Below, in pieces: positions 18,101-30,141 of a stretch of 64,000 bases of DNA. Within the stretch, counting starts at the first letter, position 1, and each line of letters starts with the position of its first letter. The notes beneath the pieces were generated by a model, which saw only the letters and a program-made list of their open reading frames with translations, was not told the DNA's origin and searched no databases. The position numbers and the translations under genes are program-made. Source of the stretch: Arthrobacter sp. UKPF54-2 (GTDB lineage Bacteria > Actinomycetota > Actinomycetes > Actinomycetales > Micrococcaceae); NCBI RefSeq assembly GCF_007858535.1, contig NZ_CP040174.1, positions 3,224,001 to 3,288,000 on the forward strand. Reading direction: 5' to 3'.

Positions 18101-18574
18101 CAGGACGATCACGACGGCGCTGATCCAGTCGGCGAACAGGATCCGGGCGCCCAGCAGCAGCGGGATGGCGGCGCAGTTCACCAGGGCGGGCAGGAACTGG
18201 GTGTAGTAGTTGTCCAGCGCGTCCAGCCCGCGGGTGGACAGCACGGCGAGGCCGCCGTCGGCCGGGCCGGCGGCGCGGACGCCGCTGCGCAGGGACCGCT
18301 CGAGCAGCCGCGAGCGCAGTTCCTCCTTCACCCCCAGCGCGGCACGGCGGGCGGCCACGGCCTGCGCCCACACGGTCAGCGAGCGCAGCACCACCCCGGC
18401 CAGGCCCCAGCCCAGCTGATCGGCCCAGGCGGGGCTGTGCGCGATCAGACCCACCAGCATGGCCGCGACCGCCTGCCCCATCAGCACCAGGGACAGGGCT
18501 TTGAGGGCCGCGAGCAGCCCCAGCAGGTAGAGCGCGGAGCGGGTGGCGGGGCCGGCGGGGAACTGCGGTTTCAT
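15113..18574 (-). CDS. cydDC: Fused CydDC thiol ABC exporter, cytochrome bd assembly
   Basis: This 1153-residue protein joins CydD (about residues 1-560) and CydC (about 600-1153), usually two genes in proteobacteria. Each half has an ABC membrane domain and an ATPase domain. The CydD half shows Walker A GPSGAGKST, signature LSPGELRRVAVARG and Walker B VLLLDEPTAHLD; the CydC half shows GASGSGKST, LSGGERQRLAVAR and VILLDEPTAHLD. CydDC exports reduced thiols or otherwise conditions the envelope for haem insertion into cytochrome bd. The ATG at 18574 lies 8 bases after the cydB stop, so the gene belongs to the cydA-cydB-cydDC operon. The 197 codons of open frame upstream are a cydB shadow. Confidence 0.93.
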   Translation of the reverse strand: MKPQFPAGPATRSALYLLGLLAALKALSLVLMGQAVAAMLVGLIAHSPAWADQLGWGLAGVVLRSLTVWAQAVAARRAALGVKEELRSRLLERSLRSGVRAAGPADGGLAVLSTRGLDALDNYYTQFLPALVNCAAIPLLLGARILFADWISAVVIVLTVPLVPLFMVLIGRYTEDRVRDAQAALSRLSGHMLELAKGLPVLVGLGRAAAQRKALEDISEDYRSKTMGTLRTAFLSALALELIATISVAVVAVFIGVRLVHGDMALEAGLLALILAPDCYLPLRELGTAHHASDEGRAALADATEVLDAAAPVPLVPDAAARRAPAGLAPAGPPAITVRELAVRYSGRADAAVGPLSFTAAPGEIAALDGPSGAGKSTVLGVLAGTIGSGAGTELTGELEGFTTADVAWVPQHPVMVEPTVLDEILLYLGDDPGRTPAQASPEATAEARRCLAACAADHLAAKHPAELSPGELRRVAVARGLARITAGATVLLLDEPTAHLDRASADAVSRSIAGLRGKATVLLVAHDRQTRELADRMVAVGPRGAAAAAAATPAAGTRQAAPAHPSPTPAAPCGAEPTDDEPSGAVDPADNAAGAGTAASQLRRLLAPVAGKFAAAGAVGVLAALFAVALAGLSGWLIIRASEQPPILYLLTAIVGVRFFGVGRAALRYAERLLLHDAVFTALTRLRGRLWESLSRRALSLRRLLQGGNVLGAVVDDVDTVRELLPRVVLPPLTALAAGAAAAAGIGLLLPAALPAVVAGAAVSLAAAPALALLADRMSARAEQQLRSGVLRRVAAALDARAELHANGVGTPVLAAIRRADRAATAASQRSALAEGLGQGLTVLACGAAALASAVLAAPLVLRGAAEPATVAVVVLLQLALVEPYAAITTAVRQYPALRSVLRRISASGVLAVEETEAAGAVPPAARPGGRPGVELKNLAAAWPGGGRVFSGLSASAEPGRWLAVTGASGSGKSTLLATMLGFLPAAQGQLLVTGRAAWCPQEAHLFDSTIRGNLMLGLPEGELPAAARAAELERRLAEALSAVGLEPLLRGLDGGLDTPIGPGGAFLSGGERQRLAVARTLLTGADVILLDEPTAHLDAEAGRAMLGELRRGLAGRTVVLVTHNPEDVSPDDGLLDLDQAVAQAEPLLARG

Positions 18575-18582
18575 CGGCGGGG

Positions 18583-19632
<1,050 letters not shown>

Positions 19633-19666
19633 GCTGAAAATCCTCTGCTTCTTGTTCTTGGGGCCG

Positions 19667-21265
19667 TTAGTAGGCGAAGGCCAGGACGTCGTCGGCTTCG
19701 GGTTTGCCGGGCGTGCCGCCGGGCGGGGTCCGGTCCTTGTGGTCCTCGGACGGGACGTGGACCAGTTCGGGCATCGCGGACACGACGCCGCCGCGGATGT
19801 ACTTCACCAGCAGCTTCACCTCCACCACCAGCAGCACCGCGTACACGGCGGTCAGCACCACCAGGGAGGTCAGCAGTTCCCCGGCGGACACGCCCGGGGA
19901 CACGGCCGCGGCGGTGAACATAAAGACCTGGTCGATGCCGCTGAGGTCAGGATTGGGCGCCACCACAAAGGGCTGCCGGCCCATTTCGGTGAAGATCCAG
20001 CCCGCGGCATTGGCGCCAAAGGGTGCCAGGATGCCGAACACGGCGAGGCGCATCAGTCCCCGCGAGGCGGGCACGGTCCCCTTGCGGGTGAGCCAGAGGG
20101 CCACGAGGGCGGCGAGGGCGGCCACACCGCCGAAGCCGATCATCATCCGGAAGCCCCAGTAGGTGACCTCCATGACCGGGACGTACTGGATCTCCTGGCC
20201 CGCACGGTCCCCGTAGATCGGGTTGTCCGGCAGGTGGGTTCCGTAGTCGGCCTTGTACCTCTCCAGCAGGCTGTTCACACCCTTGACCTCGGTGGTGAAG
20301 TCTCCCTTGGCCAGGAAGGACAGGATGCCGGGCACCTCGATCACGGCCACGACGTCGTCGCAGTTCTTGGAGCCGACGTTGCCAACGCTCAGGATGGAGA
20401 AGCCGGTGCCGTCGTGGCAGGCGGCCTCGGCGGCGGCCATCTTCATGGGCTGCTGTTCGAACATGAGCTTGCCCTGCAGGTCCCCGGTGATGGCGGTGCC
20501 GGCGAAGGAAATCATTGCGACGACGGCGCCGATCCGCAGCGAGCGGATCCAGACGGCGTGGTCCGCGCGGTCCCGGCCCGGGATGTCCGATTCGCCGGGG
20601 ATGACCGTGCCGTCGGCGCCGACCGTGTCGATGCCGTCGTGGCGGCGGCGCCACAGGTGGTACCAGGCGATGCCAAGCAGGAAGGCCCCGGCGACGGCGA
20701 GGGCGCCGAACAGGGTGTGGGGCACGGCGACGAGGGCCGTGTTGTTGGTAAAGACTGCCCAGGCGTCAGTCATCACGGGCCGGCCGTTGATCATCTCCAC
20801 GCCGACGGGGTGCTGCATCCAGCTGTTGGCGACAATGATGAAGTAGGCGGAGAACACCGAGCCGATAACGGCGATCCAGAGGCAGGCGAGGTGAACGCCG
20901 CGCTTGAGCTGCTTCCAGCCGAAGATCCAGAGGCCAAGAAAGGTGGATTCGACGAAGAACGCCAGCAGCGCCTCCATGGCGAGGGGAGCGCCGAAGACGT
21001 CCCCGACGAAGCGGCTGTACTCGCTCCAGGCCATGCCGAACTGGAATTCCTGCACGATGCCGGTGGCCACACCCATGATGAAGTTGATCAGGAACAGCTT
21101 GCCCCAGAACTTGGTCATCCGGAGGTACTCCGGTTTGCCCGTGCGGTACCAGAGGGTCTGGATCACGGCCACCACCAGCCCCAGGCCGATTGTGAGCGGC
21201 ACCATCATGAAGTGGTAGACGGTGGTGATGCCGAATTGCCAGCGTGCGATTTCCAAGGCGTCCAA
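19667..21265 (-). CDS. cydA: Cytochrome bd oxidase subunit I
   Basis: CydA holds the three haems of the high-affinity terminal oxidase that reduces oxygen to water with quinol. In this 532-residue protein the haem ligands are visible: His18 (VYHFMMVPLT), His183 (VAVPHTLFGA) and Met375 (FRMMIG), with the proton-path glutamates Glu98 and Glu106 (AMEALLAFFVE). The quinol loop residues Lys275 and Glu280 (QQPMKMAAAE) match Lys252/Glu257 of E. coli. The distance from Lys275 to Arg373 is about 40 residues shorter than in E. coli, so this is a short Q-loop enzyme. Two dyad operators lie 31-73 bases upstream of the ATG and suggest repression by the divergent blaI gene product. Confidence 0.95.
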   Translation of the reverse strand: MDALEIARWQFGITTVYHFMMVPLTIGLGLVVAVIQTLWYRTGKPEYLRMTKFWGKLFLINFIMGVATGIVQEFQFGMAWSEYSRFVGDVFGAPLAMEALLAFFVESTFLGLWIFGWKQLKRGVHLACLWIAVIGSVFSAYFIIVANSWMQHPVGVEMINGRPVMTDAWAVFTNNTALVAVPHTLFGALAVAGAFLLGIAWYHLWRRRHDGIDTVGADGTVIPGESDIPGRDRADHAVWIRSLRIGAVVAMISFAGTAITGDLQGKLMFEQQPMKMAAAEAACHDGTGFSILSVGNVGSKNCDDVVAVIEVPGILSFLAKGDFTTEVKGVNSLLERYKADYGTHLPDNPIYGDRAGQEIQYVPVMEVTYWGFRMMIGFGGVAALAALVALWLTRKGTVPASRGLMRLAVFGILAPFGANAAGWIFTEMGRQPFVVAPNPDLSGIDQVFMFTAAAVSPGVSAGELLTSLVVLTAVYAVLLVVEVKLLVKYIRGGVVSAMPELVHVPSEDHKDRTPPGGTPGKPEADDVLAFAY

Positions 21266-21296
21266 GGCAGTCCCTTTGGCTAGGTTCCCGAGAGTT

Positions 21297-21313
21297 TTCT
21301 ACATTGCGTAGAA
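21297..21313. promoter_or_regulatory. BlaI-type operator dyad 1, cydA-proximal
   Basis: The perfect dyad TTCTAC-N5-GTAGAA lies 31 bases upstream of the cydA start codon. It has the same half-sites and spacing as two other copies in this intergenic region. BlaI/CopY proteins bind dyads with TAC/GTA arms. Confidence 0.7.
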
Positions 21314-21321
21314 CTTGTAAC

Positions 21322-21338
21322 TTCTACAGAGTGTAGAA
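21322..21338. promoter_or_regulatory. BlaI-type operator dyad 2, cydA side
   Basis: TTCTACA-GAG-TGTAGAA is the most symmetrical copy (7-bp arms). Its centre is 25 bp from that of dyad 1, so two dimers could bind next to each other over the cydA promoter. Confidence 0.7.
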
Positions 21339-21454
21339 CAAATCCACACCCTCCCGCACCTCAGCGTGGCACGGCGCGCCGGGGCCCGCAATGGAACGGC
21401 AGCGGGGCCCCGGACGCGCGAAACCGCGCCCTTCGCCATGACACGGCGGCCGTG

Positions 21455-21471
21455 TTCTACCTTATGTAGAA
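21455..21471. promoter_or_regulatory. BlaI-type operator dyad 3, blaI side
   Basis: TTCTAC-CTTAT-GTAGAA has the same 6-5-6 geometry and lies 96 bases upstream of the blaI start. A possible -10 element (TAAATT) lies 19 bases downstream, so bound repressor would cover the expected -35 position. This fits autoregulation. Confidence 0.7.
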
Positions 21472-21567
21472 ACTGGACGCAAAACGCGGTAAATTTAACG
21501 CTGAAGTACTCAGCAACCACCCGGCGCAGACACGGCGTCCGGGAGGCACTCACGAAGGACATACGGA

Positions 21568-21954
21568 ATGGCAAGTCTCGGCGAACTGGAACGGGCAGTG
21601 ATGGACCTGCTCTGGGCAGGCCAGGAGGCTGCGACGGCAAACACCCTGCGGGATCTGCTGGCGCAGAGCACGCGGTCGCCCGGCGACACCGCCGGCCACG
21701 AGGGCAAGGACCTGGCCGTGACCACCGTGTTGACCGTTCTTTCCCGGCTTGAGCGCAAGGGCCTCGTGGAGCGCGAACGCGGCACCCGCCCGCACCGCTA
21801 CCAGGCCGTCTCCAGCCGCGCGGACCACACCGCGGAACTGATGCACGAGGTGCTCGGCTCCGCCCCCGACCGCGAGGCTGTGCTGGCGCGCTTCATTGGC
21901 TCCGTGTCCGCGACCGAGGCGGAAACGCTGCGCAAGCTCCTGGGCCGCAGCTAA
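21568..21954 (+). CDS. blaI: BlaI/MecI/CopY family transcriptional repressor
   Basis: This 128-residue winged-helix repressor has the BlaI start ASLGELERAVMDLLW, a recognition region VTTVLTVLSRLERKGLVERE (about residues 51-70) and a helical dimerisation tail. In staphylococcal BlaI the partner protease cuts an Asn-Phe bond in that tail; here Arg108-Phe109 (VLARFIGS) lies at the comparable place. The gene is 6 bases upstream of an M56 protease gene and divergent from cydA. Three matching dyads in the shared region are probable binding sites, so the likely targets are its own operon and cytochrome bd. A purine-rich site (AAGGAC) precedes the ATG. Confidence 0.88.
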   Translation: MASLGELERAVMDLLWAGQEAATANTLRDLLAQSTRSPGDTAGHEGKDLAVTTVLTVLSRLERKGLVERERGTRPHRYQAVSSRADHTAELMHEVLGSAPDREAVLARFIGSVSATEAETLRKLLGRS

Positions 21955-21960
21955 CACCGG

Positions 21961-22965
21961 ATGTTCTGGACCTCATATTTTCTGGCGGTCCTGGCGATAG
22001 CACTGGCCTGGCCGGTGCCTATCCTTCTTTCCCGCGCCCAGTGGCCGGCCCGCTCCCCCTTTACGGCCATGCTGCTCTGGCAGGCGATCGCCCTTGCCGG
22101 CGGCCTGTCCATGATCGGCGCCATGCTCGTCTACGGCCTGGAACCGGTGGGGGACAACCTCCTGGCGGGCCTCCGGGCCCTGGCCGGTATGGTTTTCCGA
22201 AACGACCCCACGACGGCGCTGGGCTTCTGGCACATCTTTGCGCTCTCCGCCGCGGCGCTGCTGAGCGCCCACCTGGTCTTCACCCTGCTGCTGACCTATT
22301 ACAAGATCCAGCGCCAGCGCCGGCGCCACCGCGAGCTGCTGGCGCTGCTGGCCTCCCCGTCGGCCGACGGTCCCCGGACCATGGTGATCAGCCATGACTC
22401 CCCCGTCGCGTACTGCCTGCCGGGCGGCGCCCGCTCGGTCACGGTGCTCTCGGACGGCCTGATGGCGGCCCTGGAACCGGACGAGCTGCGTGCGGTCCTG
22501 ATCCACGAAAACACCCACCTGAGCCAGCACCACCACCTGCTGCTCTGGGCCTTCGCGGCCTGGCGGCAGGCCCTGCCCTGGCTGCCGACCACGCGGCTGG
22601 CCCAGGAGGCGGTCAACTCGCTGATCGAGATGCTGGCCGACGACGTCGCGCTCAAGACCGAGAGCCGGGCCACCCTGATCAAGGCGATCGCGATTGTGGC
22701 GAGCGGTTCCGCCGGCGCGGCCGCTGGCCCGGCCATGCCAGCGGCCCGGATGGCGTTCGGCGACCCGGCTGCGGAGGCCGATGCCGGCCAGCCGGGCGCC
22801 ACCGGGGGTGCCGGTTCGGCGGCGACCACCGCCTCGCGCGTGAGCCGGCTGCTCTCCCCCCAGCCGCCGCTGCCCGAGCCGCTGCGTCTCGCGGTGCTGG
22901 GCGCCTGCCTGCTGCTGCTGGCGGTGCCCACCGCACTGCTGATCGTCCCCGGCCTGCTCGGCTAG
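21961..22965 (+). CDS. M56 family (BlaR1-like) membrane metalloprotease
   Basis: This 334-residue integral membrane protease has about four hydrophobic helices: near the N-terminus (residues 2-24), 35-58, 86-113 and at the C-terminus (309-332). The zinc site is HENTH at 182-186, with Glu223 (EMLADD) as probable third ligand, and the catalytic domain faces the cytoplasm. M56 proteases of the BlaR1 type cleave BlaI repressors after a signal. This one lacks the extracellular penicillin-binding sensor domain of BlaR1, so the signal must be sensed differently, perhaps through the membrane itself. It is the second gene of the blaI operon (6-base gap). Confidence 0.88.
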   Translation: MFWTSYFLAVLAIALAWPVPILLSRAQWPARSPFTAMLLWQAIALAGGLSMIGAMLVYGLEPVGDNLLAGLRALAGMVFRNDPTTALGFWHIFALSAAALLSAHLVFTLLLTYYKIQRQRRRHRELLALLASPSADGPRTMVISHDSPVAYCLPGGARSVTVLSDGLMAALEPDELRAVLIHENTHLSQHHHLLLWAFAAWRQALPWLPTTRLAQEAVNSLIEMLADDVALKTESRATLIKAIAIVASGSAGAAAGPAMPAARMAFGDPAAEADAGQPGATGGAGSAATTASRVSRLLSPQPPLPEPLRLAVLGACLLLLAVPTALLIVPGLLG

Positions 22966-22987
22966 GGCGCCGGGTCGGGCAGAGGCG

Positions 22988-25096
<2,109 letters not shown>

Positions 25097-25337
25097 GGGT
25101 CGGAAACTCCTTCAGGGATGGAACGTAAAAGACGCTCTTCCTAGGTTAGTCGGCTTCCGGCGCCTCGCCGGGTTGCCACTCCCCCGGACGGACAACCCGG
25201 CGGACACCGCCCCGGACACCGCAGCGGCAGCCGTTACTGAGCCGTGATACGCGGACAGCGAAAGTGGCCCATCCTTGCCATGGATTGTCTGCGAATGCTG
25301 GTTATATAGATGTATCGATCTACTAAGGAGGCCGAAC

Positions 25338-25559
25338 ATGACAACAGCAGTTGCGGACCGCAAACTCACCACCGTTGACCGGTGCGACCGTTGCGGAGCT
25401 CAGGCATACGTCCGGGTTGTTCTCGGAGCCTCCGGCGGTGAACTGCTCTTCTGCGCTCACCATGCACGCGCCGTTGAACCGAACCTTCGGCCGCTCAGTT
25501 CCGACTGGCACGACGAGACGGGCCGCCTCCACGAAAAGGCACCGGTTCCGGTCGACTAG
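25338..25559 (+). CDS. Small DUF7455-like zinc-binding protein
   Basis: This 73-residue protein has a CDRCGAQA motif (a Cys-x2-Cys pair, residues 17-20) and a second FCAHHAR motif (about residues 39-45), together suited to one zinc ion. Its central part AYVRVVLGASGGELLFC is conserved in small actinobacterial proteins found next to the principal sigma factor gene. The function is unknown. The ATG at 25338 is strongly supported by an AAGGAGG site 7 bases upstream. A strong terminator follows at 25571-25603, so the gene is transcribed alone. Confidence 0.85.
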   Translation: MTTAVADRKLTTVDRCDRCGAQAYVRVVLGASGGELLFCAHHARAVEPNLRPLSSDWHDETGRLHEKAPVPVD

Positions 25560-25570
25560 ACGTCCACTCA

Positions 25571-25603
25571 CGAAGGGCCCCTCCATTGCGGAGGGGCCCT
25601 TCG
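25571..25603 (+). terminator. Rho-independent-type terminator after the small zinc protein
   Basis: A perfect 14-bp stem (CGAAGGGCCCCTCC) with a 5-base loop (ATTGC) starts 11 bases after the stop. Only a short T-containing tail (GCGTT) follows. Confidence 0.8.
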
Positions 25604-25657
25604 GCGTTAACCGCCGGGGCGGCATGCCCCGGGCTGGCGGCGGCGTTAAACAAACAA

Positions 25658-25714
25658 CGCGGGGTCCCGTCCCGCCCATGGATCCGAAGACCATGGGCGG
25701 GACGAGACCCCGCG
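25658..25714 (-). terminator. Strong terminator of sigA
   Basis: A 24-bp stem with a single mismatch (arms 25658-25681 and 25691-25714) surrounds a 9-base loop, 17 bases after the sigA stop. Read on the minus strand, the stem is followed by TTGTTTGTTTAA, a proper U-rich tail, so it should be an intrinsic terminator for sigA transcripts. Confidence 0.88.
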
Positions 25715-25730
25715 CTGCCTGAGGTGGTGC

Positions 25731-27065
<1,335 letters not shown>

Positions 27066-27180
27066 AGAAAACCTTTCTAGCAGCGGTCTGCGGAATCACC
27101 ATACGGGCAACACCACTATGACCCTGTCAAGTCCGTGTTTCCCATCAAGCGCAACCACGACCAGCAGAGCCACTTAGTAG

Positions 27181-27206
27181 AACTGCCGGAACGGCCGTAA
27201 TGTTCC
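27181..27206 (-). promoter_or_regulatory. Possible SigR/SigH-type (oxidative stress) promoter of sigA
   Basis: On the minus strand GGAAC is followed after 18 bases by GTT, close to the actinobacterial redox-stress sigma consensus GGAAT-N18-GTT. It lies about 116 bases upstream of the sigA start codon. This is a short motif, so chance is possible. Confidence 0.45.
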
Positions 27207-27341
27207 CTGTTTCCAAGGTTCGTTACACGCACTCAATCCACGGACCCAACCGGGTCTCGCCAACCATTGTCTCACGATTTTCCGGATCAGGGCCTCGAAG
27301 CCGCTCCTGCCGCGTTGTATGGCGCACCGCGCCGGCAGGCG

Positions 27342-28700
27342 TCAGGCGGCGTCGGGATCGAACTTCTGCCACGCGGCGTCCCTGCGCCGCGCCCACCCGC
27401 ACAAGGTCCCGCGGCGGCCCAGCTCGGCCAGCAACTCGGCCAGCCGGTAGCCGGGCTGTTCGGCGTCGGCCGCGCTGAAGAGCGCATCGGCGAACGACCC
27501 GCGGCCGCGGCACCATTCAATCCAGCCCCGGCCGGTGAGGGCAGCGGCTTTTGCCTCCCCGCCGCCGCAGCCGCCGAGGAAGACGAGAACCCGGTCGAGC
27601 CCCGCCAGCCGTGCCCAGTCCGGAGCCGGAGGCAGCAGGCCCAGCAGTACGTCGCCGTACCCCGGGGTCTCCCCGGCAGTGGGGGCCTCCCCCGGCGCCG
27701 GGCCGGGAGCGGGCGCAGCCACGGGGAAGCCGTCGAGCTCGGGCAGCGGGGCCGCCTCGTCCGGCCCGGCGTCGAACACGCCGAACTTCTCGGCTCCGGC
27801 TTCCGCGGCCGCGCGCCCGGCGGCGGCCATGACCAGGACTGCGTCCCGCCAGGGCGCCACGCACAGCGTCGCGCGCAGGTACCCGGCAAGGCCGGCCTGA
27901 AGCGCGGCAGCCGGCACGCCGGCGGACTGCCTCCCGGCGGTATTGCCCGCCGGGCGGTTCGCGGACTCCAGCACGCGCTCCCAGACCTCCAGCACCGCAT
28001 GGAACTGCGCCCGGTTCCGCCACCGGCCGGAGAATTCCCGGGCCCAGCCCTGCTCCGCCTCCAGCGCGGCCGGCTCGTCCGGCGCTGGCGTCCCGCCCGC
28101 GGCCGGGCGACCCCGGGCTGAGCGGCCCGGGGCGGCGCCCACGCTGCTGCCACGGAAGACGAGCTCGGCGTTGAGCCTGCTGTTCCGGATTTCCTCGATC
28201 GGCCGGCCCGGCGGCGCGCAGCAGGACGGGTCGGTGCAGTGGGCGTTGCGCCAGTACCGCGCCCCGATCAGCCAGGCATCCCGCACCGGCAGCCCGGCCG
28301 CGCCGAGGGTGCGCTCCAGTTCAGCCAGGAGCCTCGCCAGGGAGGGAGCGATGTCGCCGTCGGGGACGCCTCCGCCGGCGTCGGGTCCGCCGTCGTCGGC
28401 CGTGTCCCCCTCCGCGCCGTCGTCGGCAGCGCCCTCCGGCGCGGAGAAGATGGCGAGCAGCGCGCCGTCCGCCTCCTCGTCGGCCTCAAGGTAGTCGCGG
28501 ACGGTCCGCGCAAACGCGGCCAGCGCAGGGCCCCGGCACCTGGACGGCTCCGGGAGGTCGACCCGCAGGGTCGCCCCGAGGCGCTTTCCCTGCAAGGTCA
28601 TGGCCACGAGGCTGTTGGCCGGCCAGTAGCCGAGTGAATGCGGGATGAAGCCGAGGATGTCTTCGGGGCCGGTGATTTTCAGATGGTCGGGGGCTGTCAT
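27342..28700 (-). CDS. DUF4192 domain-containing protein
   Basis: This 452-residue actinobacterial DUF4192 protein has the family start LKITGPEDILGFIPHSLGYWPANSLVAMTL, where GYWP and NSLVA are typical. Other conserved parts include AWLIGARYWRNAHCTDPSCCAPPGRPI, whose closely spaced cysteines may bind metal, and the C-terminal LAELLAELGRRGTL. Several Ala/Gly/Asp-rich inserts make it longer than many homologues. The function is unknown. The gene is next to, but separated by 276 bases from, the sigA start, and both are read on the minus strand. Confidence 0.85.
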   Translation of the reverse strand: MTAPDHLKITGPEDILGFIPHSLGYWPANSLVAMTLQGKRLGATLRVDLPEPSRCRGPALAAFARTVRDYLEADEEADGALLAIFSAPEGAADDGAEGDTADDGGPDAGGGVPDGDIAPSLARLLAELERTLGAAGLPVRDAWLIGARYWRNAHCTDPSCCAPPGRPIEEIRNSRLNAELVFRGSSVGAAPGRSARGRPAAGGTPAPDEPAALEAEQGWAREFSGRWRNRAQFHAVLEVWERVLESANRPAGNTAGRQSAGVPAAALQAGLAGYLRATLCVAPWRDAVLVMAAAGRAAAEAGAEKFGVFDAGPDEAAPLPELDGFPVAAPAPGPAPGEAPTAGETPGYGDVLLGLLPPAPDWARLAGLDRVLVFLGGCGGGEAKAAALTGRGWIEWCRGRGSFADALFSAADAEQPGYRLAELLAELGRRGTLCGWARRRDAAWQKFDPDAA

Positions 28701-28774
28701 AGGCCCAGCTTCGTCCGCGCCGGAAGCGGCGGTCAGCCCCGAAGCCTGCTATGTGGACAACCCCGCAAAACCAA

Positions 28775-30106
28775 TCAGGGGGTGCGGCGGCGCTCCGCGA
28801 CGAGCCGGCGCTGCCGGGCGAGGGCCGCCAGCAGCGGCGGCACCACCACGCCCTGCGCCGCCATCTGCCGGCGCACTTTCCGCCGCGTGATCAGGATGGC
28901 CGCGGCACCGGCCACCAGCAGCAGGAACTGCACGCTGAGCGCGATCCGGAACGCGCCGAGGCTGTAAAGCCCTTCGGGCGACAGCCCGGCCAGGTGCAGC
29001 GCATCCAGCGCCAGCCCGATCAGGAAGATCGAGAGCAGGGCGGCGATGAAGCCGCCCACGTTCACGATCCCGGTGGCGGTCCCGATCCGGTGCGCAGGGT
29101 TGAAGGTCCGGGCGAAGTCGAAGCCGATCATCGAGCCGGGGCCGCCGACGGCCAGGACCACCACCAGCCCGGCCAGCAGCCACAGCGGCGACCGCTCCGG
29201 CTGGAGTAGCACCGCGGCCCAGGCCACGGCCGTGGCGCCGGAGATCAGCAGCACCATGGTGGAGCGGCGCAGCGGGTGGCGGGCCACAAAGCTGCCCATC
29301 AGCGGCCCGGCGGCCATCGCGGCGGCGACGTACAGCGCCATCAGGGCGGACACGGTGCCGGTGTCCAGCCCCTGCGCCGAAATCAGGAAAGGGTAGCCCC
29401 AGGTCATCGCGAAGACGGTGCCGCTGAACTGCACGGTGAAGTGGCTCCACAGGCCCAGCCGGGTGCCGGGCTGGCGCCACGCCCGGGACAGTGACACCCC
29501 GGTGGCGCGCAGCCCCTGCGAGGGTTCCGGCGCGGGGTGGCCCGGCGGCAGGTCCTGCAACAGCACCACCACGAGCACGACGGCGAGCCCGGACATCCCG
29601 GCCAGGGTCAGGAACGCCGGGGTCCAGCCTGCCGAGTGCAGGATCAGGGCGAACGGCACCACGGAGAAAAGCTGGCCCAGCTGGCCGGACATGCCGGTCA
29701 GCTGGGTGAGCAGCGGCACCCGGGACGGGGCGAACCAGAGCGGGATCAGCCGGATCACGGACACGAACGTCATGGCGTCCCCGGCGCCCACCAGCACCCG
29801 GCCCAGGACACCGCCCGGGATGCTGTCGGCGAAGGCCAGCTGGAGCTGGCCGAAGCCCATCAGCAGGGCGCCGCCGGCAATCATGGCGCGCGAGCCGAAG
29901 CGGTCCACCAGCACGCCGACGGGAATCTGCAGGGCAGCGTAGACCAGCAGCTGCAGCACGGTGAAAAAGGAGATTTCGGCGGCGCTGGCGTGGAACCGGG
30001 CAGTGGCCTCGAGGCCCACGACGCCGAAGGAGGTGCGCTGACTGACCGCCACCAGGTACGCGAAGACCCCGACGATCCAGATCAGCCAGGCGCGGGGGGA
30101 GGTCAC
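28775..30106 (-). CDS. Major facilitator superfamily transporter
   Basis: This 443-residue protein has twelve probable membrane helices. The MFS loop 2-3 motif is present as VLVDRFGSRAMI (about residues 64-75), and the second half repeats the fold with ARHPLRRSTMVLL. It lacks the 14-helix drug exporter pattern. The substrate cannot be told; MFS members of this type carry sugars, organic acids or drugs in antiport or symport with protons. It is followed on the same strand by a gene for a DUF4192 protein and preceded by PAC2 with 35 bases between, so PAC2 and the transporter may be cotranscribed. Confidence 0.88.
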   Translation of the reverse strand: MTSPRAWLIWIVGVFAYLVAVSQRTSFGVVGLEATARFHASAAEISFFTVLQLLVYAALQIPVGVLVDRFGSRAMIAGGALLMGFGQLQLAFADSIPGGVLGRVLVGAGDAMTFVSVIRLIPLWFAPSRVPLLTQLTGMSGQLGQLFSVVPFALILHSAGWTPAFLTLAGMSGLAVVLVVVLLQDLPPGHPAPEPSQGLRATGVSLSRAWRQPGTRLGLWSHFTVQFSGTVFAMTWGYPFLISAQGLDTGTVSALMALYVAAAMAAGPLMGSFVARHPLRRSTMVLLISGATAVAWAAVLLQPERSPLWLLAGLVVVLAVGGPGSMIGFDFARTFNPAHRIGTATGIVNVGGFIAALLSIFLIGLALDALHLAGLSPEGLYSLGAFRIALSVQFLLLVAGAAAILITRRKVRRQMAAQGVVVPPLLAALARQRRLVAERRRTP

Positions 30107-30141
30107 TCCCCCATTATGCCCCGGCCCGTCCTAAATAGTAT

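Noticed and set aside
21301-21340. Reading the cydA dyads as a terminator hairpin
   Set aside because: The arms are AT-rich and short, lie upstream of a start codon, and recur with the same spacing on the blaI side, which fits operators better.
21568-22965. Calling the BlaI/M56 pair a beta-lactam resistance operon
   Set aside because: There is no beta-lactamase or PBP gene nearby and the M56 protein lacks the penicillin-binding sensor domain.
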